Shown here: in pieces, positions 1 to 13,005 of the stretch | How the letters are laid out: every line of letters begins with the position of its first letter | Position numbering within the stretch: position 1 is the stretch's first letter | Assembly: GCA_017163975.1 (NCBI GenBank) | Contig: JAFFSR010000242.1 | Location: 5,853,001-5,917,000, forward strand | Direction: 5' to 3' | Source of the DNA: Anastatus disparis | Taxonomy: Eukaryota > Arthropoda > Insecta > Hymenoptera > Eupelmidae | DNA length: 64,000 nt | The notes under the pieces: model-generated | What the model was told of the DNA's origin: nothing | Seen by the model: only the letters and a program-made list of their open reading frames with translations | Databases searched by the model: none | Position numbers and translations under genes: made by a program

Positions 1-455
1 AAGATCAATGATGAGCATTGATTATAAGCGGATGCACAGCTCATTTTCCAAAGAGATGAGAGAGAAAAGAAAACCCAAAGAGAAGAGAAGAACAGAGTCA
101 TATTGGACTCTCTGAGGGAAATGGATTTCGAAGAGAAATTTTCTGTCGTAGTCAATGAATTTCTTCATCGCTGCTACCTCGTTAAAAGAGAATCTTTCCT
201 TTTTTTTCTCTCGTTCTTTCCTTTTCTTCTTCTTTTCAAATCGAAGATGGGTAATTGAGTTCTTTGACATGAAAATTTTTCCACGATAACTTTATTTTAG
301 ATATGAAAATTATTATAGGCAAAAAGTTAATGGCAGAGTTTTCAAACTGTCGGGATTGATTTTGGATTGTTCAACGAAATTAAAGCAATTAATATGATAA
401 ATTGATTTTTCTGTAACCGAAAATATCTTAAATTTTTAAATATTTTCAGCTTTTT
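1..455. other. non-coding, no gene seen
   Basis: AT-rich sequence. The longest reading frame (minus strand, 22-270) is a lysine-, phenylalanine- and leucine-rich product of polypurine tracts and resembles no family I know. Nothing else is supported. Confidence 0.5.
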
Positions 456-464
456 ATAACATAA

Positions 465-468
<4 letters not shown>
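456..468 (+). repeat. target-site duplication, left copy
   Basis: The 13-bp sequence ATAACATAAATAT occurs here and again, without a mismatch, at 853-865. The two copies flank the tRNA-derived retroposon between them, as target-primed reverse transcription would leave them. Confidence 0.9.
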
Positions 469-511
<43 letters not shown>

Positions 512-852
512 GATTAATATATAAAGAATATTGTCCTCTATATGATTAACCTTTTATATATGGTGAAGTCGAGGAAGTCCCCCGCCCGGCATCTGTTTAA
601 CACATTACATCAGGCTAGGACTGTCAGACCCACCATACCGAAAACTTTGACTACCGATGGATGGTCAGCCACTTTTGTAACCAACAATCAACCGATACCC
701 AATGAGGTCGGGTTTTTTAAAGAGTCGCGATATAAATGGCACATACACTTATTTTCTTTCGAAAAAAAAGTTAGAGGTACCTGGCCAGGATTCGAACCCA
801 TGCCCTCCGCGTTGAAGGCAAGAGCTCTATCCATTACGCCACCGCGCTCTCC
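469..852 (-). mobile_element. tRNA-derived SINE (type 1) with perfect TSD
   Basis: Read on the minus strand the element starts at 852 with a tRNA-like head (852-774). The head carries an A-box-like TGGCGTAATGG and a B box GGTTCGAATCC, the internal RNA polymerase III promoter. A unique body of roughly 270 bp follows. The element ends in a long A tract, seen on the plus strand as about 30 T at 469-498. A perfect 13-bp duplication flanks it (456-468 and 853-865). The acceptor stem does not pair properly, so this is not a working tRNA gene. The perfect TSD and long tail indicate a fairly recent insertion. The 104-codon plus-strand frame inside it (542-856) is a by-product of the GC-richer element. 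Confidence 0.88.
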
Positions 853-865
853 ATAACATAAATAT
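853..865 (+). repeat. target-site duplication, right copy
   Basis: ATAACATAAATAT, identical to 456-468. It directly abuts the 5' end (tRNA head) of the minus-strand SINE. Confidence 0.9.
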
Positions 866-2160
866 AGGATCTAAGAAATTTAATTTAAACTTTAAATATT
901 TTTACGCAAACTTTTAAGAAAATAAAAAAGAAAGAGGCACTTTGCTTTAATATATCCTTATTTGAAAATTGTCCGTAAAACATATTAATTCCAGCATTTG
1001 CGCTAACCGTCTTTAAAAACGTTAAATTTATGATTCATCTGAAATTCTAGCGCAAACCCATAAACTTTAAACAGTATAACTAGAGCCAAAATAAAATAAA
1101 TACTAAAACGTAAAAAAAAAGAAGATACAGAAATGAAAAAAAAATATATACGAATTTGAAAAGTTACGAAGAATACTCTCTTTAACGTATAAAAAAAAAG
1201 AAAGATCTTTATCGCATTTGGCTGGTATATTACGTATGCGGCCAGCTGGCGCAGCCACTTCCGTTATTTTTTTTTTCGCGCAACGCCCTGTACCATGCAT
1301 ATACATACCTATATACAGAAAGTCGAGCACCAAAAACAAAAAAAAAAGGAAAAAAACAAAAAAAAAATTTGTATATAAATATATAAAGGTATAGGGAGCA
1401 AAAGAGAATGAAAAAAAGTGCGAGGAAAGTCAAGTGCGGAAGTAGTTTGAACGTTTGTCTATATACACTTGCTGTCCTTTTGTACGGTATTTGTCGCACT
1501 CGAGTCTCCTTTCCGTCGAATTTATCGTGTTTTTCTCTAACTTATTTGTCGCTAAAGAGAAAACGCAAGAACGTTTTTGAGTATACGGTTAATTAATTTT
1601 TTCTTCTTTTTTTTTTCCTTTCGAAGAGTTTAATGAGGCTAAGCTAAATGGAGAATGAAGTTTTGTTGATATAAGGGGGAGATTGAGATTTATTTCGAGG
1701 ATGCACCAAGCTTGAAGCTCAATGAAAGAGACGCGTTTACTTTAATTCTTTGCTTGGCGTCATTAAGGCGCCAAACTGATTTTATAGACTTTATATACAG
1801 CATTTTTTTTATCATCGTATTTTATGATGTATTGAAAAGGCAGTTGTGGTCAATTTAATTAAGAGTTCTTGTTTAATAATCTGTTTATTTTGATACTTGG
1901 AAAATTTAATCGAAAATGTAATAATACGGTCTAATTAATCTATCAAAAATTATAATTTATAAAAAAGTCATAATATTGTTAAAATAAAGTAAAAAAGTTT
2001 CTTTATAATCAGAAATAAAATTATTGAAAATATTGAGAACAAAATTATTCATATGCCAGCATATGTATGTGTCTTAAAAAATTAATTTAAATTCTTGATA
2101 AATTTAAAAGTCTAAATTTAGTCCGTTCAACAAATGCTACTATAAATCAAACCTATCACA
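866..2160. other. non-coding, no gene seen
   Basis: AT-rich with several poly-A and poly-T runs. A slightly GC-richer patch at about 1225-1330 and 1470-1530 could be regulatory, but no motif or coding frame supports a call. Confidence 0.4.
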
Positions 2161-2360
2161 GAAGTCGTCAGTGGCTCAGTCGGTAGAGCAATGGATTCGT
2201 AACCTTGAGGATCCGAGTTCTAATCCCGCTCCCAGCCGATTGATACAAGCACCACTGTATGTTACATGTGCTTTGTTCGCAAACACCCTGAAGACTTCCG
2301 TCGTTAGTTAGCGTCGTAATGATAACATAAATACAGCGACGTTAAATGAAATAAAAACAA
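2161..2360 (+). mobile_element. tRNA-derived SINE (type 2), copy 1
   Basis: The tRNA-like head has A box GTGGCTCAGTCGGTAGAG and a degraded B box GAGTTCTAATCCC. It is followed by the family linker GATTGATACAAGCACCACTG and a 3' part ending in a GTTAAATGAAATAAAAA tail. Near the 3' end the arms TTAGCGTCG and CGACGTT can form a stem. Homologous to the copies at 17485, 18737 and 28680 (minus). The anticodon-loop region reads TTCGTAA, so the head may derive from a threonine (CGT) tRNA; that is an inference. No clear TSD was found. Confidence 0.85.
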
Positions 2361-5300
2361 GTTCAATGTTGATAAATAAATTATCAATCGTGATCAAATA
2401 AATCGTTAAATAAAAATACGACGCAAGTATACGATCATACGATTTTTTTTGCAAATTTTTAGATATGAAATAATTTTATTGCTTTTTCCATACGATTTTA
2501 AACCTAGCTAAAATTTAAAATTAACTAAATTATATTATTATTTTAAACTTATCAATTTTTTTATTTCATAAAAAATTACGTTTATTATATTCATATAAAT
2601 TTTATAGCATTTACAAAATAAAATTTTCACAAAAATTTCCAACACAATAAATTTTAGTTATAAAAAATTAAAATTACATCACAATTATAATTTGGTTTAG
2701 TAAAGAAGATTTAGTTTTATAAACATGACAGGATTTTAATTTACTTTTAGAAAAAAAAGCTTTTAATGCAGTACGCAAAATTTGCAGAATTAAAAAAGTT
2801 ATTAAAGTCAAGTTTTCCTTACGAACTGATTTTCTTTTTTTACCTAGGAAATTAGTTTCATTTGAAGGTAAATCAAATTTATTTTACAATAATAAAATAT
2901 TACTTTTAAAGAGAATAGTTTGTTTAAAAAATTATTTGTTTTAATCGGATTTTAACAGTCTAACATTGAATAACAAATACAAAATTTATACTAATTAACT
3001 TAAATTTTGCATTAACTTTTTAATATGTTAAAAAAATAATTTTCCAGGAAATAATTCCGCAATAAAGTGGAAAAAGTAAGATAGGAAAAATCAGAATATT
3101 TTTATTATTGTAATATCAAAGTTTATTTGATTTGTATATACAACTTTTGAAATATATATATTTTTTTAAATGTAACTTTAAAAAAAAAAAAATAAATAAA
3201 AATACACGATCATATTTAAAGGAAAAAATCTTCATAAGGAAATATTTTATGAAGCAATTTTCCAAATGCTTGCTTTATATTTTACTGTTGGATGAAGAAA
3301 AAAATAAAGTTTAATATATTTATATATTCAAGGATAAATTTACAATGGAGCGTAGGAAAATTCTGTTTTTAATGTATAAACCATCACTTTTTTTATTATC
3401 ATTATTGTTAAGAATATACCGTCTTTTTACCGTGGACTGACACGTTAAATAACATGTGAACTCGAGAACTGACTTACCTTGTTTATATGTAAAAAGGGCA
3501 CATCTATCGATTGATAGGAATAAATAGTAAAATAAGTAAGAATTTTCGAATGACGTCTATTCTCGTTTATAATCATATTTTCGAATAAAAAAGCTATAAT
3601 GGTAAATTTTTGTAATCATATTAACTTTATTGTTTGATGCACTCGTAAAACAAAAAGAAGTTGAATATTATTATAAAAAGAGCATGTGTTTGTAGGCATA
3701 ATAAAAAAGTACTTTCGTTTTCACGCTATTTCTTTTTTTTTCTGCATAATTACGCACACGCTTAATTAATAAAATTTTCGTGGCCTCGTTCTCTTCACTT
3801 ATTTTTCTCACATTAAAGTTCAAACAGAACAGAAAATAAAAAAAAAAAAAACAGAGAGAACCGAAAAGAGCTCTTGGCGAATTTCTCGTTCCTGGTTTTT
3901 CTCATCAACAAGTTTTCTTGACAAGTGGATTTACCTCAAAACAAAAAATCTTTCATTTTTAAATTCTTTAAGCGCTTTGGAGTGTTTGAAATTTTTTTTT
4001 GAAAAAAATAAAAATAAAAATATTCTAATGCGTTTCGTGATACGCAATTGAGTTTCATTACATACAGCCATGGGTTTGGTAACAAAAAAAAAATGAAATA
4101 AAATAAAAAAAAAAAGAATGACGAAAGAAGAAAGAAACAAAGCTATTGGAATGCAAAAAAGGAGTGAAAGAAAATTTTATGCATCGCTAAATTGTGAGTG
4201 CTTTTTATTGAATGCATTCATGCGTTGATATTGCTATGAAAAATCCAAAGAGGCTAGACGATGTAAAGGAGAGAGAGAGAAAAAAAAAAGAAAACAAATT
4301 CAATTTGATTTCGTTGAGCTTTTACGGAGAATCGTTTGAAAAACATACTTAGTTGCTGCATATTTTACTTGTTTAAAATTCTAGCCGGTGTAAGGAAAAT
4401 ATGTTTGCGCTATTGAATATTTTATGCTTTTTTCGAAACATTAATAGTGAAATTTGAATATATTTTTTTGAATTTTAAATTTAAGAATTCAAAAATTTTT
4501 TAAGAAATATCAAGTATTCTTTTTATTGTTTGAAAATTTAGTTTTACAAAGAAAAATAAAGCCAACCATGACAGTAAAATCAAGGGACAAATTTTCTGCT
4601 TAGCGAATAAATCTGAAATTAGGTGTATCATTTCAAAAGTTAAAAAAATGTTTCCACGTTTGAATTAAATAATCTAAGTAAAAAAAATTAACGTTGATAT
4701 ATCAAACTAACGTAAATCAACAAAAGAACAAGATAAACAAAACGACACGCGAAACAAAGTCGTAAAGATAATTTAGCAAGCGTATAAAACATAGTTTCTT
4801 GTATATCTTCTTTTCTTTTTTATTCCTTATCTCAACCGTGCTTTCGAAATTCTCACTAAAATTCAGCAAAAGAAAGAAAGAAAGAAGGAAACAAAGAAAA
4901 AGAGAAAAAAATAAAGACAGATAGAGAGAAGTCTGTATTCGATAAATAATGTAACGGCAAGCGAGAAGAGGCAACTCTTATGGCCCCAAGGCGAAACATT
5001 TGAGAATTTCTAAAATTCACAGGTACGAAAAGCTTTAAAATTTTCGTGTTCAACAAGGATATATACTTCTTCCCTATATACGTACCCATGGGCGCTTTTC
5101 TCCCCTTTCTCGCGCAAGTCTTTTCTATTATTCGAAGCAATGAAGGCTATGCTTTTGATGCGCAACCTTTACATTTTATATATATGTATATACGGAGAAT
5201 GAGAAATGTTTTATACAAAATTACTCGGAGCATAGGATTTCGATCGTTTTCAAGGGGTATGGGCTCAAAGTTTTTAGTTGAAAATTATTGGATAACGTGA

Positions 5301-6480
5301 TTTTGCAAGATATTCAGGTTGAAATAAATTTGAATTTGATGTTTTTTTAATAAAACAAATTTTACATCGATACGAATATTTTATTTTTTCATGCTGAATT
5401 AAATACATCGTTTTCAATTTTCATGTTTGTAATAATATTTTTGTTTATTCGTATATGACATATGAAAAATATTTTAATTTCAATTTTAATTTCAAATTTA
5501 AAATAACATAATTTAGAAAATTGGTACATAAAAAGTAATTATAATCCAAGAAAAGTTTTTAATTTTAATTTTGCGACAGTCGAAGAAATTTTGATGGATT
5601 AATTTTAAAATAAAAGAATTCTAAGCATACGGAAGATAAAGAAAATGCATAATATGTCACGAAAAAATCTCGAAAATAGAGCACAATGAATATAACGTGA
5701 ATGAGTGCTGCATTTATAATATTTTATTCAATATAGGCGAAATAATGAAAAATAAAAGTGATAAGTTATATAGTCATTGTTTTTTTTTACTTTAATGGTC
5801 CGTTGTTATGATGAAAATTTTTCAAAATAACATAAACCTCCATCATCTTATTTTCTTTTATAGAAATATTTATTGTTGAAAAAGTATACGATAATGTTAT
5901 ACGAGATATTTATACAGTGTATCATATTTTATTGTTAATACTTTTGTAATATTTATAATCGAAAAGAAAAACTTATCGATGCGAAGAGATAAATTTTCTA
6001 TATAATATAAAAAGGAAAAACGTATTTTATTCAAAATTATTATTACTTATAGATGGAATATATTTCCTTCAGGTACAAATACGATTTACCTGAAAATAAA
6101 TATGAGATGACGATTTTTATAAATAAAAGATTTTCGTTTTGACTTTCTATTCCATCAATCTTCTTATCTATTAAATCCAACTTTTTTAAAATGCATTATT
6201 TTTATCAATAATCGTATATATAAAAGATAAATCCATTAATTATTTTATCATCAATTGTCATTGTCATCAATTAACCTTATCTAATTTATTTTACAAATGT
6301 ATTATTATTTTTACCAATAACCATATATGTAAAAAATAACATCTTATTAAATCTACCATTAAAATTTTCACATAAACATCATCCCTTGATAATAAACATT
6401 AAACATAATATAGAAAATATGCAAAAAGTTAGCTTTATTGTTAAGCGAGCCGGCAAAATATGTTTTAGCCAATACTATAC
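2361..6480. other. non-coding, no gene seen
   Basis: Long AT-rich stretch with homopolymers and short AT-driven reading frames only (for example 4717-5140 minus and 5046-5300 plus, which encode low-complexity peptides). No RNA gene, repeat family or splice-linked exon could be recognised. Confidence 0.4.
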
Positions 6481-6672
6481 AGTCGGTCAGTGAACAGGTG
6501 TTGGTACATGCCTAATACACGTATACGTATATATAAGCGAAGGCCAGCTGACTCCGTACACCTTGCCACCCTATATCTTATATTAGCCCAGAGGCCCACC
6601 TTCATCGTTCGTCGCAGCCGTCTCTTCGAGGGTATGCGTATACGCGTACTTGTTTCTTACTTTTATATGTAA
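6481..6672 (+). promoter_or_regulatory. possible promoter or 5' exon island
   Basis: A GC-richer island in very AT-rich surroundings. It carries a TATATAAG box at 6530-6537, followed by CpG-containing sequence and a possible splice donor at the GGTATGCG near 6631. It could be the first non-coding exon of a plus-strand gene, perhaps the TNF receptor at 12.5 kb. That link is a guess based on strand and order only. Confidence 0.25.
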
Positions 6673-9600
6673 ACTAAATTTTATTTGCGAGGGCTGGCGT
6701 ACGTTAGTAAGAGATATTTTAAAATTTGTGGTGGAAAAGAATGAAGTTTAATGTGATTCTGTATTTTATTTTAATTTTTGTTGAATTAATTTATCAAGTG
6801 TTACACATTAAAAAAAGTTAATTAACATCAACAATTTTTCATTTGACATTTAAAGTATAAAATTTTGACTTCTTTTTATTTTTGTAATAACTTTCTTTGT
6901 GTGACAAAATTCTTGACATTTAAATATTTAAAAGATGGCAATGTTAATATTTTTGCTCTATATTTTATGCCAAGTTCCTTAAAAATTTTTTAATAAAAAG
7001 TTTCACTCTGTTTCGTGTAAACACAAAAAGTCCAAATGAAATTTGTTAAAAAAAGAATTTTTGCAGTTTCGATTCAATTTTAAACTTTTTAACCAGTGCA
7101 TTTGTATTTTGTTGAAGTTAATGTTAAGCATTGGTATCTTGCTCAAATTAATGTTATGTAAACTTAACCAATAAAAGCTAACGTTTTTCAACTATGTAGG
7201 AGAATTTGATAAGTCAAGTTATGCGAATTATTCAAAGGAATAGCAGTTATTAACTTATTCTTTTGTAAATATTGCTTTGAAATTAAAAATTATAATTAAT
7301 AATAAACTTGGTACTATCGTTGTTCTGCAACTTTAATAAGCTTTGTTATCCATGCATATTTAATTAAATTTATTACAAATTATCTTATCATACTTTATCA
7401 CACGCAAACTAATAAAGTTTAAATTAAATTTTGAATTATATCATATAAAATTAATAAACATTTTAGTTAGTTTTTTAAAAATAAAACAATACTCTTAGAA
7501 TAAAAATAACGTAACCCACTTACAGTATATAAAATAAAATTTTATCTCTAAATTTTAAACTTTTTTAACCAGCGTACTTTTAAGATTTTTATTCGATCTA
7601 ATGGATACTGAAAATAATTCTATTTCCCTTATGTTACTGTGAAATATTTATTTTCAAGATTTTCAGGTAAAAATGGAATACTAGACAAAAGTTCAAAATG
7701 TCGAAATTTTTTTTTCATTGACAGCTGTTGAAACTATGATCCCACGCTCGATTTTAATCCCTTTTTTTTATACACATATAGTTCCGAGACGGAAATAACA
7801 TCTGGCGCTCAAGCGAATTGTTTTTCCATCTCGGTAATATTTTTATTCGATTGATATGTTATTCTAAATTTGTATTCGTATTTTGATAATTTATATAATT
7901 ATATTGACGATTTACATTACTAATACCGCACATTTCCATTATTTATTGTATATCGTTCATTCATAAAGATATTAAATATGCATTACACATAAATATTACA
8001 TAAATTAAATCAATTAATTAAATTCTTATCGTAGATAAAATTTCCTATAATCATCATTATTCGCAAATGTATAAACTCTGATTAATTAAATTAATGCGTA
8101 TGATGCCCATTGCTGATTAAAACCTGAAAATATACTTTTATTGTGATTTTCATTAATAACAATAATATTAAAAGTATTCATAGGATGAGTTAAATCCCGC
8201 ATTATAACATAAAAAATAACGTATTATAAATTGTATACGATGCAGTCGTTTAAAATCCTACTATAATATAAAATTATTATACAATTTTAATTGATTTCTA
8301 TCAATAAAGTAACGAAGCACGCATAGCTCTGTAAATTTAATTTTATGTATGAATTAATATAATTAATTTCAAAGGAAAACTAGTGATTGAAATGTAGACC
8401 ATTTGAAAATTCAATTTAATCAATTTTAAAAGAGCCTGGCTTTAAAGTTTTTTCCTCATAGTTTGGAAATGCTGATAACTTTTTTTTTTATCATAGAAAG
8501 AAAATGAAAAGAAGCGTATATGTAAAAATTAATTATTTAAAAAAATTGAGCTCGTACAAAAAGTTTTCTAAAATTTCTTCCAAACTTTTCAGACACACTA
8601 TTTTTTAGATCCTTTTTTTAAATTAATATGACCAAGCTACTTCCAAAAGTATATCACGTATAAAAAAAATAGTGGAAAATCATTTCAATATCTTTTATAT
8701 CATTCGATACACCATGCATACACCAAATATCATTACTTTACTTTTTGTGTACTCCAATCAACGAAATGGCCTTCACTTTGGTAAAAGAAGAAAGGAATAT
8801 GAAAAAAAATATATATATATGAAATTCGAACACGTGCTCCCATATATACATTGCATGTGTACAGGTACATTATGATCATTATATCGAAACTTACATGAGC
8901 AGCTGGCACGTGCCGTATATACGCTTTACGTGTATGTAGGTCCCAAAAAGCATGCGATAATAAAAAAGGTCTTATTTTTTTACAGTGTACAAGTACAGGC
9001 AGGGATCATATCCCGATGTAAACTATATAAAAGATATATTTTTTTCCAAGTTGTACATACGATATTTCATCTGTTGATGAAGTTTTTGATGAAAAATGAG
9101 ATATTTTTTAGTTGAAAAATAAGAGATTATTCAAATAAAATTAAGATATTCTATTTTTATCTATTTCAAACGTGTAACCTAAAATTATTTTTTTAATTAA
9201 AATAAGTATTTTAATACTTGAAGCGTTAAATATTTGACATATAAACCAACATGTCAAGCTAAACTTCGCTCAAAGTAAACCCGTAATAAAAAAAAGGCAC
9301 AAGTTAAAAGCTCGGAAAAATAGGGCATTTCTGCAGATAAAAAAAAATAAGCATGCAAAAAAAATAAGGCAAAGGTGTTCCAGGAGTTTGTCTGTGCCAC
9401 TTCTTATTTTCCACTTTATCTCTTATCCTACGATTCGATGTATATTTTACCATTTCGTTCATCTTTTATTTTTTCCTCTTCTCTCTCCTTTGAAGACTGA
9501 AATATACTTTCGCTTCGGTTGTATTTGGGTGAAGCGTATTTGTGGGTTCAAAAGTTTGATATATAATACAGCCATTGGTCAATAGTCATTATATCTCAAA

Positions 9601-11465
9601 ATCGTATGATCGTATTTCGATTTATTTTTCGGTTGTATGCTTTGCTTTTGTAACAGTTAAGGATAAAAATATAAGAAAAAATTTGAAGCGAAAGATTTAT
9701 TTTACCGGGAAATGAGAAGCGGAATAGATTGTTGTATTTGTTAAAGCGGATCGAGTGTCTTATTAGGATCTTATAGAAAGTAATATTCGAGAAGAAGTTG
9801 AAAAGTTATTACTTTTCATTTTATATTTAGTTGTAAAAAAAAGTTAATACCATCTCGATTGTATACATTTGAACAGTCAACTCGTTAGTTTATAGAAAAT
9901 TTATATAAAAAATGTCTTGAAAACAAATCCTATTACTTAAATTGAAAACTTGAAAAATAAAGACTTGAAGATATAAAACTATTTATTATATTTTGAAGTA
10001 TTATTCATATACACTTGATATTTCAAAATATGATACACCAAAATTTTTTAATTATATAAAACCAGTTTAAAATTCATTTTTAAATAATTTATATTTTATT
10101 ACTGGGAATTTTCTCTTTATTTGTTAATTAAGTAAAAAAGAATTAAAAAATTAAATTTCATTAATTTTATTAACCCAATACTTTTTTCGATCGCATACTT
10201 TTATTCCTATAAAAATTTTTTTTAAATAAAACAGCGTAAAAAGATATGAAGAGTCAAGCTTATACGTCACGTTTATCATTTTGTGTTATATACATTCGAG
10301 CTGTCACTTAATTAGACGTGTAATGCGAGTAGCGTTATATATATATATGAAGGGTTGCCTCTTATATAAGGATGTATATCTTTTCACCCTTTCGTCAAAT
10401 TAATGGTAAAACGAGCGCACGTTATACACGAGACTTTTCATTTAGACGAGTATGCAAAAAAAAGCTTCAGTAAAAAAGAAATGTACGTGTATTGAAAAAA
10501 ACGTAACGGATATTAATTTTAAATATTTTTTAATAAGCGTATGTTAAATATGAAAATATTCTGTTTTTTTTTTTATGATATTTAATTAGTTATAATGTTA
10601 ACGTGCTTACCGATGTTCATGTGAAATTATTAACTTTTAAATTTTAATTTCAATTTTTAATTAAATCAATAATTTCTTGCGAAATTAAAAAGCATGTTTT
10701 TCAAAAAGTTTTATGTGATTATTAAAAAAATTTTTATTATTAAAATATTTTGTTCATTAAATTTGAGTGTTAACAAAATTTTATTTAATTTTTTTAAATT
10801 AATAAAAAATCCAATTTTTCAATTTTTTATAGTGTTCTCTTTTTAATTTTTACTAATTTATATTTTCCTAATTTACATTTTAATGACATGAATTTCATTT
10901 AAATGTATATTATTTGAATTTCAAAAGTTGTTTACTCGCGCGCTCGCGCATGTGTGCATATTTTAAATTTTGAACTGTTTCGGATGGAAATGATTTATTT
11001 TTAAACTCTTTGGTGATTTATTAACTCAAAAATTCAAAATTTCGACTTGCAATTAAAAACAATGCTATTGAAATTCGTACCAACTTTCAACTGTCCTTGG
11101 TTTGATATTTGTAATTTATTCCTTTATTGATTTCTTTTATTATACATAGCTCATACAGCTTTAAAATTTTAATGTGTAATAGTTTGAGCTTTTAATGAAA
11201 GTTCAAAATTTAGCATTGGGAATACAGAACATCCAGTTTGATAAAATTGAAGCTTAATACTTTATGGGATTACAATTGCGTTACTGATCGCTTAGGTACT
11301 TTGCTTTTAAAAAAAATTCTAAATTTTTTAATTTTTACAATTGTTATAATAAAAAATTTAAGTCAGGTATATTAAAGCTTTTCAATTTATCAATAACAAT
11401 ACATTACAATAGTTAAACACTGACTGTTTGATGTTTGTAACGTTTGCGATTAACTTTTGAGACTT
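6673..11465. other. non-coding, no gene seen
   Basis: AT-rich with only short spurious reading frames. Degenerate relatives of the 14-bp repeat described next begin at about 11425. May be an intron or upstream region of the TNF receptor gene. Confidence 0.35.
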
Positions 11466-11561
11466 GACGTTTGAGGTTTGATGTTTTAGGTTTGACGTTT
11501 GAGATTTGGCGTTTGAGCTTTGACACGAGCTTTGACGTTTGAAGTTTAACGTTTGATATTT
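11466..11561 (+). repeat. 14-bp minisatellite, seven units
   Basis: Seven consecutive units of consensus GACGTTTGAGGTTT start at 11466, 11480, 11494, 11508, 11522 (12 bp, deleted), 11534 and 11548. Most keep the core CGTTTGA. Looser units extend upstream to about 11425. Confidence 0.85.
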
Positions 11562-12528
11562 TATGCGGTTTAAAAGTAGTTAAATATAATTTTCATCTGA
11601 GGAAATTAAGTACTTATGTTTTTTTTTATAAATCTTAATAATCTTATGGTGTTAAAAAAACATTCACTAAACTTTTAATTTGAAATAAATCCTGTGGTTC
11701 AAAGTTTTTAACTATTATTGCTACAAATTACAAAAAGAGAAACTAAATTCCAAAACTATTCATCATAAAAAAACTAGTTTAATCATAGAGTTGGCTTTTT
11801 TATTCTTAGTACTCAATAAGAAATTATTAAATAGTACATCAACTTTAAAGTCGGCGTATATATCAACATACCGGAATCAAAAAAATTTATGATTAAAAAA
11901 GTTACTTTGGAAAAAAAAAAAGAGTCAACTTCATAAATACTTTGAAAACTGCGGTATACGCAGGGGTTCGTACTTTTATGCTAGACTGATTCTTTTAATA
12001 TATAAGGTTTCTTATTGTCAATATAATCTATACTTTATCGTCATATTTCTAGCATGAATTTTTATTTTTAATACTAAGTGGATTTATTTTATGGTTCTTT
12101 TTTTAAGAGAAATAAAAAATAATGTTGACAAGATTAAGGAAACCCTAATGAGCAACATAAAATATTATGGTTATACATTATAGTTTGTTAATTCTATTTC
12201 TAAAAAATTTAAAAGCTCATCTGGTTTTCTTTAAAAGGAACATTTACTTATCGGTCAGAGGTGTTTTAATAATTTAAGAATTCATATTGGAAACCACATT
12301 AAAATTGGGTCATATTCATTATAATTTCACTGTTCAGTCTCATAAATAATACAAACGAACATTTAAAATTTCAGACTAGCTGATAAAATTTTACCTTGTA
12401 ACTTCTCTAAACATTAAAGCACATTATGACAGAATAATAAATAATTTAGAGTGAAAATTTTAATTCTTAAAAACTTTAACTCACTTTAAAACTTAATTAA
12501 TTTAAAAAACATTATTTATTTTTTCCAG
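11562..12528. other. non-coding, probable intron end of the TNF receptor gene
   Basis: AT-rich. It ends in a polypyrimidine tract and acceptor TTTTTTCCAG at 12519-12528, immediately before the coding exon, so at least the right-hand part is probably intron. Confidence 0.5.
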
Positions 12529-13005
12529 ATCACGGAAGCTCGAGCTCATCTGCGTCATCACCGTGGCGATCCTCATTGCAGTCGCTGCGCACCAGGTTGG
12601 GGTGTAGTCGAGCGTTGCGGACGTGGTCGTGACACATTGTGCGCCGAGTGCCAGCCAGGTACATATTCACCTCATCACGGTACCCAACCATGCTGGATAT
12701 GCTCGCGTTGCGGACCTGGTTTATACGAGGCGCGTCGTTGCACAGCTTCAACCGATACTCTATGCGATTCTTGTCACAGACGCTCACCGTCAAACGACGA
12801 CTATAGACGCAAATGCGAAGGCGAAGCTAAATTGGCAAACGGTGTGTTCTTAGCACCAGAAGACGCTAAAAATACCGGCGAACAAAGCGAATTAGTCAAT
12901 GAAGATATCGAGGATAACGGCGAAGAAATGGAAAGAGAAAGAGAGAGATTGTTGTGGGAGGACGCTCAGGCACAGATTAAAGAGAACGAAGCTAAAATCA
13001 ATGCT
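12529..13005 (+). CDS. wgn: TNF receptor superfamily exon, wengen-like (partial gene)
   Basis: Internal coding exon, 159 codons, entering and leaving in phase 0 (acceptor CAG at 12526-12528, donor GTAAGG from 13006). It encodes cysteine-rich repeats typical of the TNF receptor family. Cysteines lie at exon residues 17, 20, 30, 38, 41, 55, 58, 61, 71, 79 and 82, with the motifs CAPGWGVVERCGRGRDTLC and CWICSRCGPGLYE. An acidic Glu/Asp-rich stalk follows (about 95-159). This fits the extracellular part of the insect TNF (eiger) receptor wengen, which signals from the plasma membrane to JNK. The signal peptide, transmembrane and cytoplasmic exons were not located. The frame stays open to a TGA at 13018-13020, but the last codons lie beyond the strong donor. 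The family is well supported; the wengen assignment rather than another TNFR is from memory of the motif. Confidence 0.75.

Noticed and set aside
22..270. 82-codon minus-strand ORF
   Set aside because: Lysine/glutamate-rich translation of a polypurine tract; no homology recognised and no splice context.
774..852. Functional tRNA gene on the minus strand
   Set aside because: A and B boxes are present, but the acceptor stem does not pair and the sequence is the head of a longer element with an A tail and target duplications, so it is a SINE.
542..856. 104-codon plus-strand ORF
   Set aside because: Lies antisense inside the SINE; open only because the element is GC-richer than its surroundings. 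Resembles no protein family.
2161..2240. tRNA-Thr gene
   Set aside because: Anticodon-like loop present, but the B box is mutated, the stems are incomplete, and the same sequence with a common tail recurs three more times.
12530..12793. Minus-strand ORF opposite the TNF receptor exon
   Set aside because: Shadow of the real plus-strand cysteine-rich frame.
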